64,000 bases of DNA, from positions 1,860,001 through 1,924,000 of the forward strand of contig NZ_AP012327.1 of the NCBI RefSeq assembly GCF_001042615.1, given 5' to 3'. The stretch is from Bifidobacterium catenulatum subsp. kashiwanohense JCM 15439 = DSM 21854. Its GTDB lineage: Bacteria > Actinomycetota > Actinomycetes > Actinomycetales > Bifidobacteriaceae. Positions 36,164 to 46,785 of the stretch are shown in pieces (the first letter of the stretch is position 1; each line of letters opens with the position of its first letter). Under the pieces are notes generated by a model. The model had not been told where the DNA came from. It saw only the letters and a list, made by a program, of their open reading frames with translations, and searched no databases. A program made the translations under genes and the position numbers.

Positions 36164-38569
36164 ATGACAGATAAATACATCCACAGGCCGCTTGCCGATC
36201 AGGTCTGTCGGTCGCATCGTAAAGTAGTAGTCATCGAAGGCGCAAGGGCCGTGGGGAAGACCATGCTCGCCCAGACCGAGCTGGTGAACAAACGCAACTA
36301 TCACTATGTGACCCTGGCCGACAACCTGACGTACCATGATGCGCTCCGCAACGTGGATGATTGGCTCTCCCGTCTTCCACGCCCCATCGTCATCGACGAG
36401 GCGCAGCGAATCGGCGGCCTGCCCTTGGCCATAAAGGAAATCGTAGACGCCTCCAATGCCTCCGACCCCCAGTTCATTCTTACGGGATCCGCTTCAATCA
36501 CCCGAACGGGGCTTGACGGACAGGATCCTCTAACAAGGCGTTCGCAGAGGTTTACGCTCAGCCCGATGACCGTGCGCGAAATCAACCGTAATGCCGATAC
36601 GAGCATCGTTGACATATTGTGGGACGCCAATCCAAACTTGGAATGGACGACGGACAACTCTAGGGAAGACCTGTTTGCAAGAATGAAAGTCGGCGGATTC
36701 CCTAACTATGCAATCAGTCAAACCATCATGTCCGATTCGGAAAGGCGCCTGTACATCCGCGATGACATCGAAAACACCCTTGGCGATACCATTCTTCCCG
36801 AAGAGCAGTTCAATAAAAGTCTGGCGCAGGACCTGCTCAACGAATTGCTCTGCATCCCCGGACGTGTGCTGAACGTCAGCGCACTCGCCAGTACGCTGAA
36901 CCGCGACAAAAGGACGATTCAACGGTATATCAGTATCTTCATGAGGCGTTTCCTACTCACCTATCTGCCCAACCTAGCGCTTACCGGGCAGAAGCAGACA
37001 CTGACCCGCGCCAAGATACACCCCATCGACACCTCCCTAAGCGTTGAGGCGATTCGAAGGAGCGGCAAAGATCCCTTGGGGGATCCGGTGATTTTTGGAA
37101 TGCTCTTCGAATCTTTCGTGGTAAACCAGATCGTTCCTGAAGTCCAATGGTCCCAGATCCATCCGGACCTGTTCTTTTGGAGGACATCAGGCAAGGAGGC
37201 ATATGAGGTCGATCTTGTCCTTGTGCATGACAACGAGCTGATCGGCATCGAGGTAAAAAGCTCGGGCCGGCTTCATCAGGGAGATTTCAAGGGGCTTGAG
37301 GCACTCAAGAACAAAGACCCACGATTCAGGAAAGGCTTCATCGTATACACGGGAAATAAGATCCTTCAGCATTCCTCTGACATGTGGGCCATACCGGTTT
37401 CCGCACTTTGGGAGAAAGGCGCTTTTGCAATGGAAAAAGAAACCACTGCATTGAACGCGATCCCGCAAGCAGCCACAATCTTGGAGACAGAGCGAATGAC
37501 GGATGCCAATTTGTTCCTCAGCTACAGCCACGCAGACAACGATTTCCTCGACGGGAAAATCGTTGACCTGGCAAGGACTATTGCCGAAAGCTACCGCTTC
37601 ATCACCGGCCACGATGTATCGCTGTTCATCGACTCCGAATCAATCAACTGGGGAGACGATTGGCGACGTGCTCTGCGTAGCAGCGTTGATGCCACGAATT
37701 TCTTCATGCCGGCGGTGACTCCCAATTATCTGAACAGCAAAGCCTGCCGCGAAGAGTACCTGCAATTTGAGACCAAGCTTTCAGAGACCTCTCAAAAGAA
37801 AATCTTGCCTCTTATGTGGCAGAGGATCCCCAATCTCGACCAAAACAGTACCGATCCCGTTCTGAACAGCATCAAGCGAACGCAATGGTTGGATGTCGAT
37901 TCTCTGCAGGACCTTATGCCGTCCTCGCCCGAGTATAAGAAGCAGGCACGAGTCATCGCCAGAAAACTGCAGGAAATCATCAACGCGAATCGGAAAGCAC
38001 TGGAAACCTCCATCCAAAAACCCAGCACGAAAATTACGCAACCCCAAAAGAGCCATGACGATCTGATCCACCAATTCGGCAATATCGAGAGGGCTCTGCC
38101 GAAGATGAATCAATCCGTCAACACCATGACGTCATCGATGACAAGCATCGTCGAGACGTTGAACGACAATCCGATGCCTGCAGACGCCTCGGCTCAGCAG
38201 ATGATCCAGTGGAGTGAGGACATCTCCCGGAAAATAGACCCTCGCGTAAGCACCCTGAACGATTCCATTACGATGCTCGGCAACCAATGGCACACCGTTT
38301 CAGATGCCATGCGTACATACAAAAGTCTGATTATGCAAATGCCGGATGGTGACGAGAAACGCTCGGCGCAAGAACAATGCGATAGCGCACTTCAGTCCAT
38401 AGTGCTTTCGCTTACTATGAGCGGAAATATTCGAGAACAACTCGGCCTTATGCGAATGATCGGCAACATGGTCTTTGCTCTGCGGCCAATGTCCCAGGCG
38501 TTCGAGAACACCTTCAACCTCATGGACAGTATCCGAACCACCGCGCAGGAGTTGTTGGATCTGGGATGA
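36164..38569 (+). CDS. AAA ATPase/PD-(D/E)XK-like (DUF4143) protein fused to a TIR domain
   Basis: 801 residues, four parts. (1) AAA-type ATPase: Walker A GARAVGKT (residues 26-33), Walker B PIVIDEAQR (D78, E79), FILTGSAS sensor strand. (2) A winged-helix stretch (LNVSALASTLNRDKRTIQRYI). (3) DUF4143 nuclease-like fold: EAYEVDLVL near 346-352 and GIEVKSS with E363/K365. (4) A TIR domain from about 447 (NLFLSYSHADNDF, VSLFIDSESINWGDDWRRAL, SKACREEY with a candidate catalytic Glu at 530/531). A helical tail of about 200 residues follows. DUF4143 ATPases are common, and TIR domains act as NADases in phage defence; their fusion is unusual. A TACAAT box lies 8 bases before the ATG and no ribosome site is evident. 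Confidence 0.88.
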   Translation: MTDKYIHRPLADQVCRSHRKVVVIEGARAVGKTMLAQTELVNKRNYHYVTLADNLTYHDALRNVDDWLSRLPRPIVIDEAQRIGGLPLAIKEIVDASNASDPQFILTGSASITRTGLDGQDPLTRRSQRFTLSPMTVREINRNADTSIVDILWDANPNLEWTTDNSREDLFARMKVGGFPNYAISQTIMSDSERRLYIRDDIENTLGDTILPEEQFNKSLAQDLLNELLCIPGRVLNVSALASTLNRDKRTIQRYISIFMRRFLLTYLPNLALTGQKQTLTRAKIHPIDTSLSVEAIRRSGKDPLGDPVIFGMLFESFVVNQIVPEVQWSQIHPDLFFWRTSGKEAYEVDLVLVHDNELIGIEVKSSGRLHQGDFKGLEALKNKDPRFRKGFIVYTGNKILQHSSDMWAIPVSALWEKGAFAMEKETTALNAIPQAATILETERMTDANLFLSYSHADNDFLDGKIVDLARTIAESYRFITGHDVSLFIDSESINWGDDWRRALRSSVDATNFFMPAVTPNYLNSKACREEYLQFETKLSETSQKKILPLMWQRIPNLDQNSTDPVLNSIKRTQWLDVDSLQDLMPSSPEYKKQARVIARKLQEIINANRKALETSIQKPSTKITQPQKSHDDLIHQFGNIERALPKMNQSVNTMTSSMTSIVETLNDNPMPADASAQQMIQWSEDISRKIDPRVSTLNDSITMLGNQWHTVSDAMRTYKSLIMQMPDGDEKRSAQEQCDSALQSIVLSLTMSGNIREQLGLMRMIGNMVFALRPMSQAFENTFNLMDSIRTTAQELLDLG

Positions 38570-38637
38570 TGAGGAACGTGCCTCATGGCAGCAAAAATGA
38601 TTGAGGCCAGTTCCCTCCCCTGAACACTGTGCTCCTG

Positions 38638-38684
38638 GAATCGATTCGATGGGCCGCCTCCACGGCGCTTCATCGAATCGATTC
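38638..38684 (+). terminator. Inverted repeat after the TIR fusion gene
   Basis: GAATCGATTCGATG (38638-38651) and CATCGAATCGATTC (38671-38684) are exact reverse complements, about 70 bases past the stop. No T run follows. Confidence 0.55.
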
Positions 38685-38780
38685 GCTGGTTCGACACGAA
38701 AAATGTCTTCACTATCAAATCGGCTTCGATATATTTCTTGCAGTAACAAATGTTAATCGCTTTTGCGAAAGGAGCGACTC

Positions 38781-38954
38781 ATGATACCTGCCATCGTGAA
38801 GGATTTGTTCAATATTTTTGTTCAAAGTCTTAAACTCAACCTACTTTTCTTTCAAGAGAAGAACTATGAAAATGAGCCCACAATGCGAATCATGAGGAAT
38901 CCAATCAAGAATCGCAAGAACAGGGCAGGAAACTCTATCGACGTGTTTGCATAG
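38781..38954 (+). CDS. Short frame with strong ribosome site (start of the next gene or small protein)
   Basis: 57 codons opening MIPAIVKDLFNIFVQSLKL behind a good ribosome site (AAAGGAGCGACTC). It overlaps, in another frame, the open 5' extension of the membrane protein gene that follows. It may be the true N-terminus of that gene, separated by a frameshift, or an independent small protein. No family recognised. Confidence 0.3.
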   Translation: MIPAIVKDLFNIFVQSLKLNLLFFQEKNYENEPTMRIMRNPIKNRKNRAGNSIDVFA

Positions 38955-39040
38955 GCCTGATTAGCTTCATCGTAGCTGCGGTCATTGCTTCGCTTTGTCT
39001 CGGTTTCATATTCCAATCGTGGCAGGTTACGATTTTCCTC

Positions 39041-39967
39041 GTGGTCTATTTAATTGTTGTCATGCCCGCGGCATTGTTACTTATTCCTCCAAAACTACTG
39101 TGCAGGAAAGAGTACAAGGCAATTCTCGACAGGGGAAAGAACGGTCTTGACCACAATAACATGCCGGATCCTTCCATCGCACAGAAGGAATACCATTGCT
39201 GGCGGAGTACTTTCAAAGTAGCAGCGTACATCATCCTTTTCATTTCCTTAGAGTTTTTGCTTACTTGCCTAATCGGCCTCAAAGCAACAAATACTGCTTC
39301 AGAATGGTTTGGAATGCTGTACATTACCATTGTCTTTGTCCTGCTTTTCGTGGCCCTTCATCTTCGCAAAAGCGACAGCAATTTACTGGCAACAGTCGCA
39401 TGTGAGATGATCTTAATCGGTCTGTGTGTGATGGCAGTCGATATCATAATCTCCCACATTGCACACAGTACGGATTCCTCAATACTCACCTATATCGGCG
39501 AAATCGTAACGTGGCTCGGGATTTTTCTTCTGCTGACTTCCGTTCCCATACCAGGAGGATGGCTCGACAAGAACGTATATGCCCCGCTGTCATTGCAATA
39601 CTGGCGTCACGTGCTTGCAGAAAACCTCACGTCCGCTGAAGGCGTCGACTGGGATAAACCCGTCATGGAATGGAATGAAGCTTCCAAAGAATTTCTTAAG
39701 ACTCATGTGGAGTCGAACAGAAGCAGGCACGTATCCCTCAACGTCATATCCGCTGCGGTGGTTGGACTTGGTAGTGTCTGGCCTCAATGTAAGACGGTAA
39801 TCACAGCATTCTTCCCCGAATCCGACGTTACCGTCGCCATGCTGCTGTTCATTATCGTGGTCGTCATCATGCAGGAATTTCGCTTTTACTACTGGCGTCA
39901 TCTCGAGGTCATGTATCGACAGCTGAAACCGCAATCCAGTAAGGCCCAGCAAACCATCGATGGTTAA
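39041..39967 (+). CDS. Multi-pass membrane protein, N-terminus probably frameshifted
   Basis: 308 residues from a GTG at 39041, with about six membrane segments and a soluble loop (about 190-240). The same frame is open back to 38876 and encodes a hydrophilic stretch plus another membrane segment (IGLISFIVAAVIASLCLGFIF) but has no start codon. An ATG at 38866 (frame MKMSPQCE) or 38781 would join it after a single-base shift near 38890. Family not recognised. It follows the TIR fusion gene in the same direction after about 300 bases, so a functional link is possible but unproven. Confidence 0.6.
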   Translation: MVYLIVVMPAALLLIPPKLLCRKEYKAILDRGKNGLDHNNMPDPSIAQKEYHCWRSTFKVAAYIILFISLEFLLTCLIGLKATNTASEWFGMLYITIVFVLLFVALHLRKSDSNLLATVACEMILIGLCVMAVDIIISHIAHSTDSSILTYIGEIVTWLGIFLLLTSVPIPGGWLDKNVYAPLSLQYWRHVLAENLTSAEGVDWDKPVMEWNEASKEFLKTHVESNRSRHVSLNVISAAVVGLGSVWPQCKTVITAFFPESDVTVAMLLFIIVVVIMQEFRFYYWRHLEVMYRQLKPQSSKAQQTIDG

Positions 39968-40015
39968 TGTCACGCGATGCCATAAACGTCTTTCCTGATA
40001 AGCCATGAACACTGG

Positions 40016-40057
40016 GGAATCAACGACGACGTTGTCGCCGATTCCACCGTTGATTCC
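40016..40057 (+). terminator. Inverted repeat after the membrane protein gene
   Basis: GGAATCAACG (40016-40025) and CGTTGATTCC (40048-40057) are exact reverse complements, about 50 bases beyond the stop; ACCCTTTTAG follows. Confidence 0.55.
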
Positions 40058-40095
40058 ATTACCCTTTTAGCCGAAGATTTCAATCTCAGAAACAG

Positions 40096-40106
40096 CCCCC
40101 CCCCCC
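40096..40106 (+). repeat. 11-base C tract upstream of the acyltransferase remnant
   Basis: A run of 11 Cs, 40-50 bases before the ATG at 40146. It has the same length as the tract upstream of rfbP (18113-18123), but here the coding strand carries C. Confidence 0.8.
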
Positions 40107-40145
40107 GCCGCTTCACGCAAGTGAACAAGGGCAGAGGAGAAAATC

Positions 40146-40427
40146 ATGAACGAGAGCACCCAAAGCGTAAAACGGCAGCGGCGCACGCGTCAGACATGCC
40201 GCACCAGCACACTCCAGAACTCAAAAAACAACGGAACGAAATTCCAGCATCGAGCTGCTGCGCATCATCGCGATGTTATGATTCTCATGCACCACTTCAT
40301 CGTCCATAACGGTTATAACGTGCTGAAACTTCCCCTGGGGCCGGAACGCATCTTCTCCTACAACTCGTCATGCAGGGCAGCACACACAGGCGGCCGGCTG
40401 CTTTCTCTGGCAAGAACAACACGCTAG
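40146..40427 (+). pseudogene. Acyltransferase (family 3) N-terminal remnant
   Basis: Three frames joined give the start of an O-acyltransferase of the kind that decorates EPS. RNSSIELLRIIAML lies in one frame (about 40237-40278), and ILMHHFIVHNGYNVLKLPLGPERIF continues in the frame of the ATG at 40146. The region after IFSYN is out of frame again and ends at 40427. Family 3 acyltransferases normally have about 350 residues with ten membrane segments; only the first is left. GCAGAGGAG precedes the ATG at 40146. Confidence 0.7.
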
Positions 40428-40551
40428 TGAACCGAGCATCGCAGCACGGACGGATATAATCCAAAAGTACACGGCTCCTCGGGGCGCTACCAGATTCATT
40501 TATAATTTCCTCTATTCTGCTAAAACAACCTTCTCATCGACAGGAAAAAGA

Positions 40552-41836
40552 ATGTCCGAAATCTCAAACAACTACGTAAGATCTAGACAACAAACAAATA
40601 TATACTCCTCTAATCATCAATTAATCATTCTTGGCAACGGCTTTGACCTCGAATGTGGACTTCATTCTCGTTTTTCTGATTTCATGAAATATTGACCTTG
40701 GACGATGATGAGGGAGTCACTTAGAAACGCCACTCCCACAGAAAACAGCGCTGTTGCAGAAAATGTTTCTAAAACAGATTACGATAAAATCTGCTCAGCA
40801 ATAGAACAATTACAGCAAGCGCTTGATGAAATGTATGCCGTCAGAAAAGCAACCATTGACGCAGAATATAAAACCAACGAAGCTTACGATAAACATGATG
40901 AATATATTGCAAATTCAGGAAATATCACATTCGATGAATCCCTGTCTACAGATTTCGAAGAGTCCGTACGCACACTTCGGAAGATGAAGAAACAAGAAAG
41001 AGAAATCAAGCACAAGGTCTGGGAATCTTCTGAAAAACTTCTAGATATCTTTGATGCACTTGTGACTAACAATAATTGTTTATGCAACGTACGAGATATG
41101 CTAAAGGCCTCTTACGCTGAAATTTTTGGACGAAGTAACGACAATCTCGATCCCGCTGCTTACTACCGGTCTGGTAAAACTGTATGGGACATTATCCTTC
41201 AAGCAAATTCACAAAAAAACGTGGTATAACATTGAAGCAGAAATCAAAAAATGGATGACAGTATCAGAAAAATCTACACCTGCTCCTTATAGCAAGGTTG
41301 CTGACAAAATCAACACAGAAATTATTCCGACAGATAATTACTTACCTATTATTGTGAGATCATCATCCAGCTTACCGATTACTCAAGTCGCTTATTTTCT
41401 GCGTTCTCTACTAGGAGATCAACGCAGCTGGACACCAAAGGACGTTTCTTCCTTATTAATGCAGGAGCTCCATAGATTTGAGTCAGCATTCTGCCAATAT
41501 TTGAATTATGAAATGAAAAATCATGAAAATTATTATAAAAAAAGCGCAAAAGAGTTGCTTTCTAGAATAATTCAATTGGGATTACCAAATAACTACAAAA
41601 CAGAAGTGTCGATTCTTGATTTTAATTTCACTGACCCTTTAGATGAAAATGACAAAATAAGTATTTCCAACAACATTGAAGTCGATCCTGTGGTAGTCAA
41701 TATACATGGAAGTTACAAAAACAGCACAGCAATTTTTGGCATTGACGGCACTGATAACATGGAAGAAGAAAACAGTCGACATTTCACTAAAACTAATTTT
41801 GGATCAAGTGGTACAATCCAACATCTTTTGCCATGA
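40552..41836 (+). pseudogene. abiH: AbiH-family phage abortive-infection protein, degraded
   Basis: The family hallmark LIILGNGFDLECGLHSRFSDF is encoded right after the ATG at 40552. The frame then meets an in-frame TGA at 40693-40695, continues to 41229, and shifts by one base at an A7 run (41213-41219). It resumes KTWYNIEAEIKKWM. The C-terminal part has ILDFNFTDPL, VVNIHGSYKN, IFGIDGTDN and RHFTKTNF, all AbiH-like, but ends about where the family's final domain should begin. AbiH proteins stop phage growth in lactococci by an unknown mechanism. At least three lesions make function unlikely. Confidence 0.8.
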
Positions 41837-42408
41837 TCCGACGCTGGACAAAATCCCATATCACTTTGAATGAACTGCCCTCTTGGGCTTGCCTCATATA
41901 AGGTCCATTCGGCACCAAGAACGATGGCCAAGATCCTTTGCAAGTGTATGATTCGAGAAAAAACCGTATTATCTGTCAAAATCGTATTTTTATCCCGCAG
42001 ATAACGTATTACGTCGATATTTTCTTGCCGTTCACCATAGTCAAGTCCCCTCATGAATAATCCAGAGGCATAAGGAACAAGAACATGAACAAAATAATCC
42101 AAATCAATCAAATCAGCTCCCTTCACAAGGGCGTCGATTATCTCGGTAAGACCTTCTTCATAATCCCATTGATCTGTTGTTGATTGAGGTTCCAAACCAT
42201 ACATCTTGGCTGTCTGAGGATTAATGTCATACAGCCCTTTCTTGAAACAAATCGCCCCAGCTTTATTCACTGAAAGTCCAATTTGACCGCGTCTCCGAAT
42301 GATAATTTCATTCTCCCGAACACGCTTCTTTGCCTTTGATTGAGAATCTCTAAATCGCCCAAGTACTGCAGCCGGAATCCAATGTTGCTTCGTGCCATAG
42401 GTATTCAT
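41713..42408 (-). pseudogene. DUF4238-like protein truncated into abiH
   Basis: 231 residues opening TYGTKQHWIPAAVLGRFRD, the KQHxxPxxxLxxF start of DUF4238 proteins, with FIQSDMGFCPAS and WIVPLDPKLVL as later family-like stretches. The last ~25 residues (from VKCRLFSSSM) are simply the reverse strand of abiH, so the natural C-terminus is missing. The two genes meet tail-to-tail at about 41790-41810. Function of the family is unknown. Confidence 0.6.
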
Positions 42409-42783
42409 ATGCCTTCAATTCAAACGGATAATATGTTCTATTAATTGTAGTGAGGGAGAGAAGAAATCCAAGAAAAACTCGGGACGACAACTGACCATCT
42501 GCACAAGGCATGACCTATTGCAGTTCAAGACCCGCAGAAGAGGATCATGGGGCGCATCCGATCTGTGACTGCGAACGAATGATCCACGTGTCGCTACGAC
42601 GCAATCCGACTCAACAACTGTCTCGTGGAAACTAGTTATTATGCCACGGACGGCCATAATAAGCGCACAACAATCCAAGCACTACCGATTTCGTCCACTT
42701 AGAATCTCACTCGAAAGGTTAAATAACCAAATCTCTGCTGACCGATGCACGTCCACGTCCGATGTGAGTGATGAAACTCCGTT
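42409..42783. other. Intergenic stretch with no recognised gene
   Basis: About 375 bases between the truncated DUF4238-like gene and the terminator of the rfb genes. Open frames here are short and show no family resemblance or ribosome site. Confidence 0.4.
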
Positions 42784-42831
42784 AACGAGAGATCCGTACA
42801 ACCGACGAATGAGTTGCATGGATCTCTCGTT
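42784..42831 (-). terminator. Hairpin after rfbA
   Basis: AACGAGAGATCC (42784-42795) and GGATCTCTCGTT (42820-42831) are exact reverse complements, 41 bases beyond the rfbA stop. Confidence 0.6.
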
Positions 42832-42871
42832 CAGATGACAAATGATGCAATGTTTTTAACACTGCGTCAAG

Positions 42872-43777
42872 TCAGCTCTTCTGATTCGGTACGAGCATGA
42901 TCTCTCCGTCGGCGATGCCCTTCAAATGCTGCCCGTAGGGACTCTTGCCGTAGCGTTCCGCGGACTCCATGAGCTGGTCGCGAGTGATCCAGCCGTTCTC
43001 GTAGGCGATCTCCTCCACGATCGCGATCGGCAGGCCCTGCGCACGCTGCACGGTGCGCACGAACTCCCCCGCCTCGAACAAAGAATCCATCGTGCCCGTG
43101 TCCAGCCACGCGTAGCCACGCCCCAGCGTGCGCACGTTCAACATGCCCGCGTCCAGGTACATGCGGTTCAGATCCGTGATCTCCAGCTCACCTCGCGCCG
43201 AGGGCCTGACCCGCTTGGCGTACTCGACCACGTGCTCGTCGTAGAAATACAGGCCGGTCACCGCGTAATGCGACTTCGGCTTCGCGGGCTTCTCCTCGAT
43301 GGACACGGCCTTCCTGTCCTCGTCGAACTCGACCACGCCGTAGCGTTCCGGGTCGTCAACGTAGTAGCCGAACACGCTCGCACCTTCGCCAGACTCGGCT
43401 TTCGTTACCGCGCCGCGCAACGTCGCACCGAGGCCGTTGCCGTAGAAGATGTTGTCGCCCAGCACCAGCGCACACGGCTCGCCCGCAATAAACTCCTCGC
43501 CCAGCAGGAACGCCTGCGCCAGCCCGTCCGGGCTGGGCTGCACCTTGTAGGAAAAGCGCACGCCGTAATGCGAGCCGTCACCCAGAAGCCGCTCGAAGTT
43601 CGGCAGGTCCTTCGGCGTGCTGATGATCAGGATGTCACGGATGCCGGCCATCATCAGCACGCTGAGCGGGTAGTAGATCATCGGCTTGTCGTACACCGGC
43701 AGCAGCTGCTTCGACGTGACCGTGGTCAGCGGGTACAGTCTTGTGCCCGAGCCACCGGCAAGAATAATGCCCTTCAT
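42872..43777 (-). CDS. rfbA: Glucose-1-phosphate thymidylyltransferase
   Basis: 301 residues; makes dTDP-glucose, the first step to dTDP-L-rhamnose. N-terminal [18 protein letters not shown] is the nucleotide-binding signature. [31 protein letters not shown] and [17 protein letters not shown] follow as in RmlA. The frame is open to 43849, but AAGGG sits 7 bases before the ATG at 43777. High-GC, like the adjacent rfbCD and unlike the AT-rich EPS core. Confidence 0.96.
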   Translation of the reverse strand: MKGIILAGGSGTRLYPLTTVTSKQLLPVYDKPMIYYPLSVLMMAGIRDILIISTPKDLPNFERLLGDGSHYGVRFSYKVQPSPDGLAQAFLLGEEFIAGEPCALVLGDNIFYGNGLGATLRGAVTKAESGEGASVFGYYVDDPERYGVVEFDEDRKAVSIEEKPAKPKSHYAVTGLYFYDEHVVEYAKRVRPSARGELEITDLNRMYLDAGMLNVRTLGRGYAWLDTGTMDSLFEAGEFVRTVQRAQGLPIAIVEEIAYENGWITRDQLMESAERYGKSPYGQHLKGIADGEIMLVPNQKS

Positions 43778-43855
43778 ATGGTTTCCCTTCTCTGTTGCGT
43801 ATTGCCAGACTCCGGGCGACTCCATGGAAAGGAAGCCGCCCGGAAACATAATCCG

Positions 43856-45298
43856 TTACTTGTTCAGTTCCTTGGCGACGTACGCCTTCAGGGACTCCTC
43901 CCAGTCCGGCACCTGCAGACCCGTGACCTCGATCTTCGCCAGGTCCAGCGCGGAATACGTCGGGCGCGGGCTCACCGGCGCCTTCGCGTTCGCGAAATAC
44001 TCCGCCGTCGAGATCGGCTTGACCTTCCCGCCGTTGCCGTTCGACAGGTCGAATACCGTGCGCGCGATGTCCGCCCAACTCTTCACAGCCCCGGAACCGG
44101 TCAAGTCGTACGTGCCGTACGCAGCACCATTGTCGAGCAGGTGGAAGATCGCCTCGGCCATGTCGCGCGTGAACGTGAGACGGCCGTACTGGTCGTCCAC
44201 CACCGTCACCTCCGGCAATTCGCCCTTCGCGACCCTGTCGGACAGGCCCATCATGGTCTTCACGAAATTACGTCCCTCGCCGATCACCCAGCTCGAACGC
44301 AGGATGTAATGACGCGGCGCGTTCGAAACCGCGATATCACCCGCGGCCTTCGACTGCCCATACACACCCAACGGAGCGAACCCCTCCGACTCGTCATGCA
44401 ATTCACGCGTCCCGTCGAACACGTAATCCGAGCTCACGTGCACAAGCGTGATGTTATGCTCACGGGCCACACGGGCCAGCAACGCCGGACCCTGCGCATT
44501 CGCCTTCCACGCCAAGGCACGCCCCTCCGGACTCTCCGCCCTGTCCACGGCGGTGTACGCGCCCGCGTTGATGATCGTGCCATACAGACTCCAGTCAAAC
44601 TGGTCGTACTGGGCCGGATCGGAAAAATCGAACGTGTCGATGTCGTTGAACTCGAAACCCTCCAGACCATGGCTCTCCACGTAGTCGCGGATCGCGTGGC
44701 CCAACTGGCCGTTGCAGCCCGTCACCATCGTACGACGCGGCGCCATCGGCTTCGCGTCCCTGAGCATCGGGTGATGCAAATCCGCCTCGCTGCGTTCCGA
44801 TTCCCCCAACGGGATCGGCCACTGGATGTTCAACTCCGGGTCGGCGAGGTTCACGAACGTGTACGTCTTCTTCTGCTCCAGACTCCAATGCGCGTTCACC
44901 AGATACGTATACACGGTACCGTCCTCCAACGCCTGGAAGCTGTTGCCCACGCCACGCGGCACGTAGATCGCCTTCGACGGGTCCAACACGGTCGTGTACA
45001 CCTGACCGAACGAATCTCCGGGACGCAGGTCCACCCACGCGCCGAACACGCTGCCGGCCGCGATGGAAATGTACTTGTCCCACGGCTCCGCGTGGATGCC
45101 GCGCGTCACGCCCTTCTTCGCGTTATAGCTGATGTTGTTCTGCACCGGACCGAAATCAGGCAATCCCAACGCGGTCTGCTTCGCACGCTGCCAGTTCTCC
45201 TTGAACCAACCACGATTATCACCATGCACCGGCAGATCGAACACCACCAAACCCGGGATGTTCGTCTCCACGGCCCTCAGTTCCTTCTCGAAATCCAT
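43856..45298 (-). CDS. rfbCD: Fused dTDP-4-dehydrorhamnose 3,5-epimerase and reductase
   Basis: About 480 residues carrying two activities. The N-terminal ~190 residues are the RmlC epimerase (HGDNRGWFKENWQR, KGVTRGIHAEPWDKYI, YVPRGVGNSFQALEDGTVYTYLVN). The C-terminal ~280 are the RmlD reductase (MVTGCNGQLGHAIRD, NAGAYTAVDRAE, VHVSSDYVFDGTR, YGQSKAAGD). The fusion is usual in bifidobacteria. Together they turn dTDP-4-keto-6-deoxyglucose into dTDP-L-rhamnose. ATGs at 45307 and 45298 are both possible; GGAAAG is better spaced for 45298. rfbA follows about 80 bases downstream. Confidence 0.95.
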   Translation of the reverse strand: MDFEKELRAVETNIPGLVVFDLPVHGDNRGWFKENWQRAKQTALGLPDFGPVQNNISYNAKKGVTRGIHAEPWDKYISIAAGSVFGAWVDLRPGDSFGQVYTTVLDPSKAIYVPRGVGNSFQALEDGTVYTYLVNAHWSLEQKKTYTFVNLADPELNIQWPIPLGESERSEADLHHPMLRDAKPMAPRRTMVTGCNGQLGHAIRDYVESHGLEGFEFNDIDTFDFSDPAQYDQFDWSLYGTIINAGAYTAVDRAESPEGRALAWKANAQGPALLARVAREHNITLVHVSSDYVFDGTRELHDESEGFAPLGVYGQSKAAGDIAVSNAPRHYILRSSWVIGEGRNFVKTMMGLSDRVAKGELPEVTVVDDQYGRLTFTRDMAEAIFHLLDNGAAYGTYDLTGSGAVKSWADIARTVFDLSNGNGGKVKPISTAEYFANAKAPVSPRPTYSALDLAKIEVTGLQVPDWEESLKAYVAKELNK

Positions 45299-45491
45299 GA
45301 AATCCATCTTTCCTATGCGTTTTCTATTCCGCACAAAACAGCACACAGAATAGAAGAACCGCTATTTTTTCAACACTTTTATTCTGCAAAACCGATTTAT
45401 TCCGCAGAATAGGACGGCAGGACAGTCTTCCAAATATCTGCCATCGAATACCCATGTCACACCCCACGCTAACATGGGATAGTGCAATAGG

Positions 45492-45519
45492 GACCGCGCC
45501 TTCGAGGCGCGGTCATTTT
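45492..45519. terminator. Hairpin between rfbB and rfbCD
   Basis: GACCGCGCC (45492-45500) and GGCGCGGTC (45506-45514) form a perfect stem with a TTCGA loop; ATTTTT follows on the plus strand. It lies just past the rfbB stop. Confidence 0.6.
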
Positions 45520-45536
45520 TGATGCCTGTTCCCTGC

Positions 45537-46631
<1,095 letters not shown>

Positions 46632-46785
46632 TTATGACGCAAGCCGACAAGACACCTTTCGGCTTCCAGTCACCTGCAAGCTTCAAGTTCCTGGTCCGGT
46701 TTGAACTGGCGTTGGACGTGCATAAAGCAAAAACAGACCACATTGCGATCATCTATTACATATGCCTCAAGCTTGTTGACTGCTT

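Noticed and set aside
38638..38684. Recombination (att) site at GAATCGATTCGATG
   Set aside because: The repeat is an inverted pair forming a stem just after a gene; no integrase gene or second site is seen, so a terminator is the simpler reading.
42926..45412. Very long open frame (over 800 codons) on the plus strand opposite rfbA and rfbCD
   Set aside because: It is antisense to two clear rfb genes, rich in arginine/histidine/valine as expected for the mirror of GC-rich coding sequence, has no domain resemblance and spans a gene boundary.
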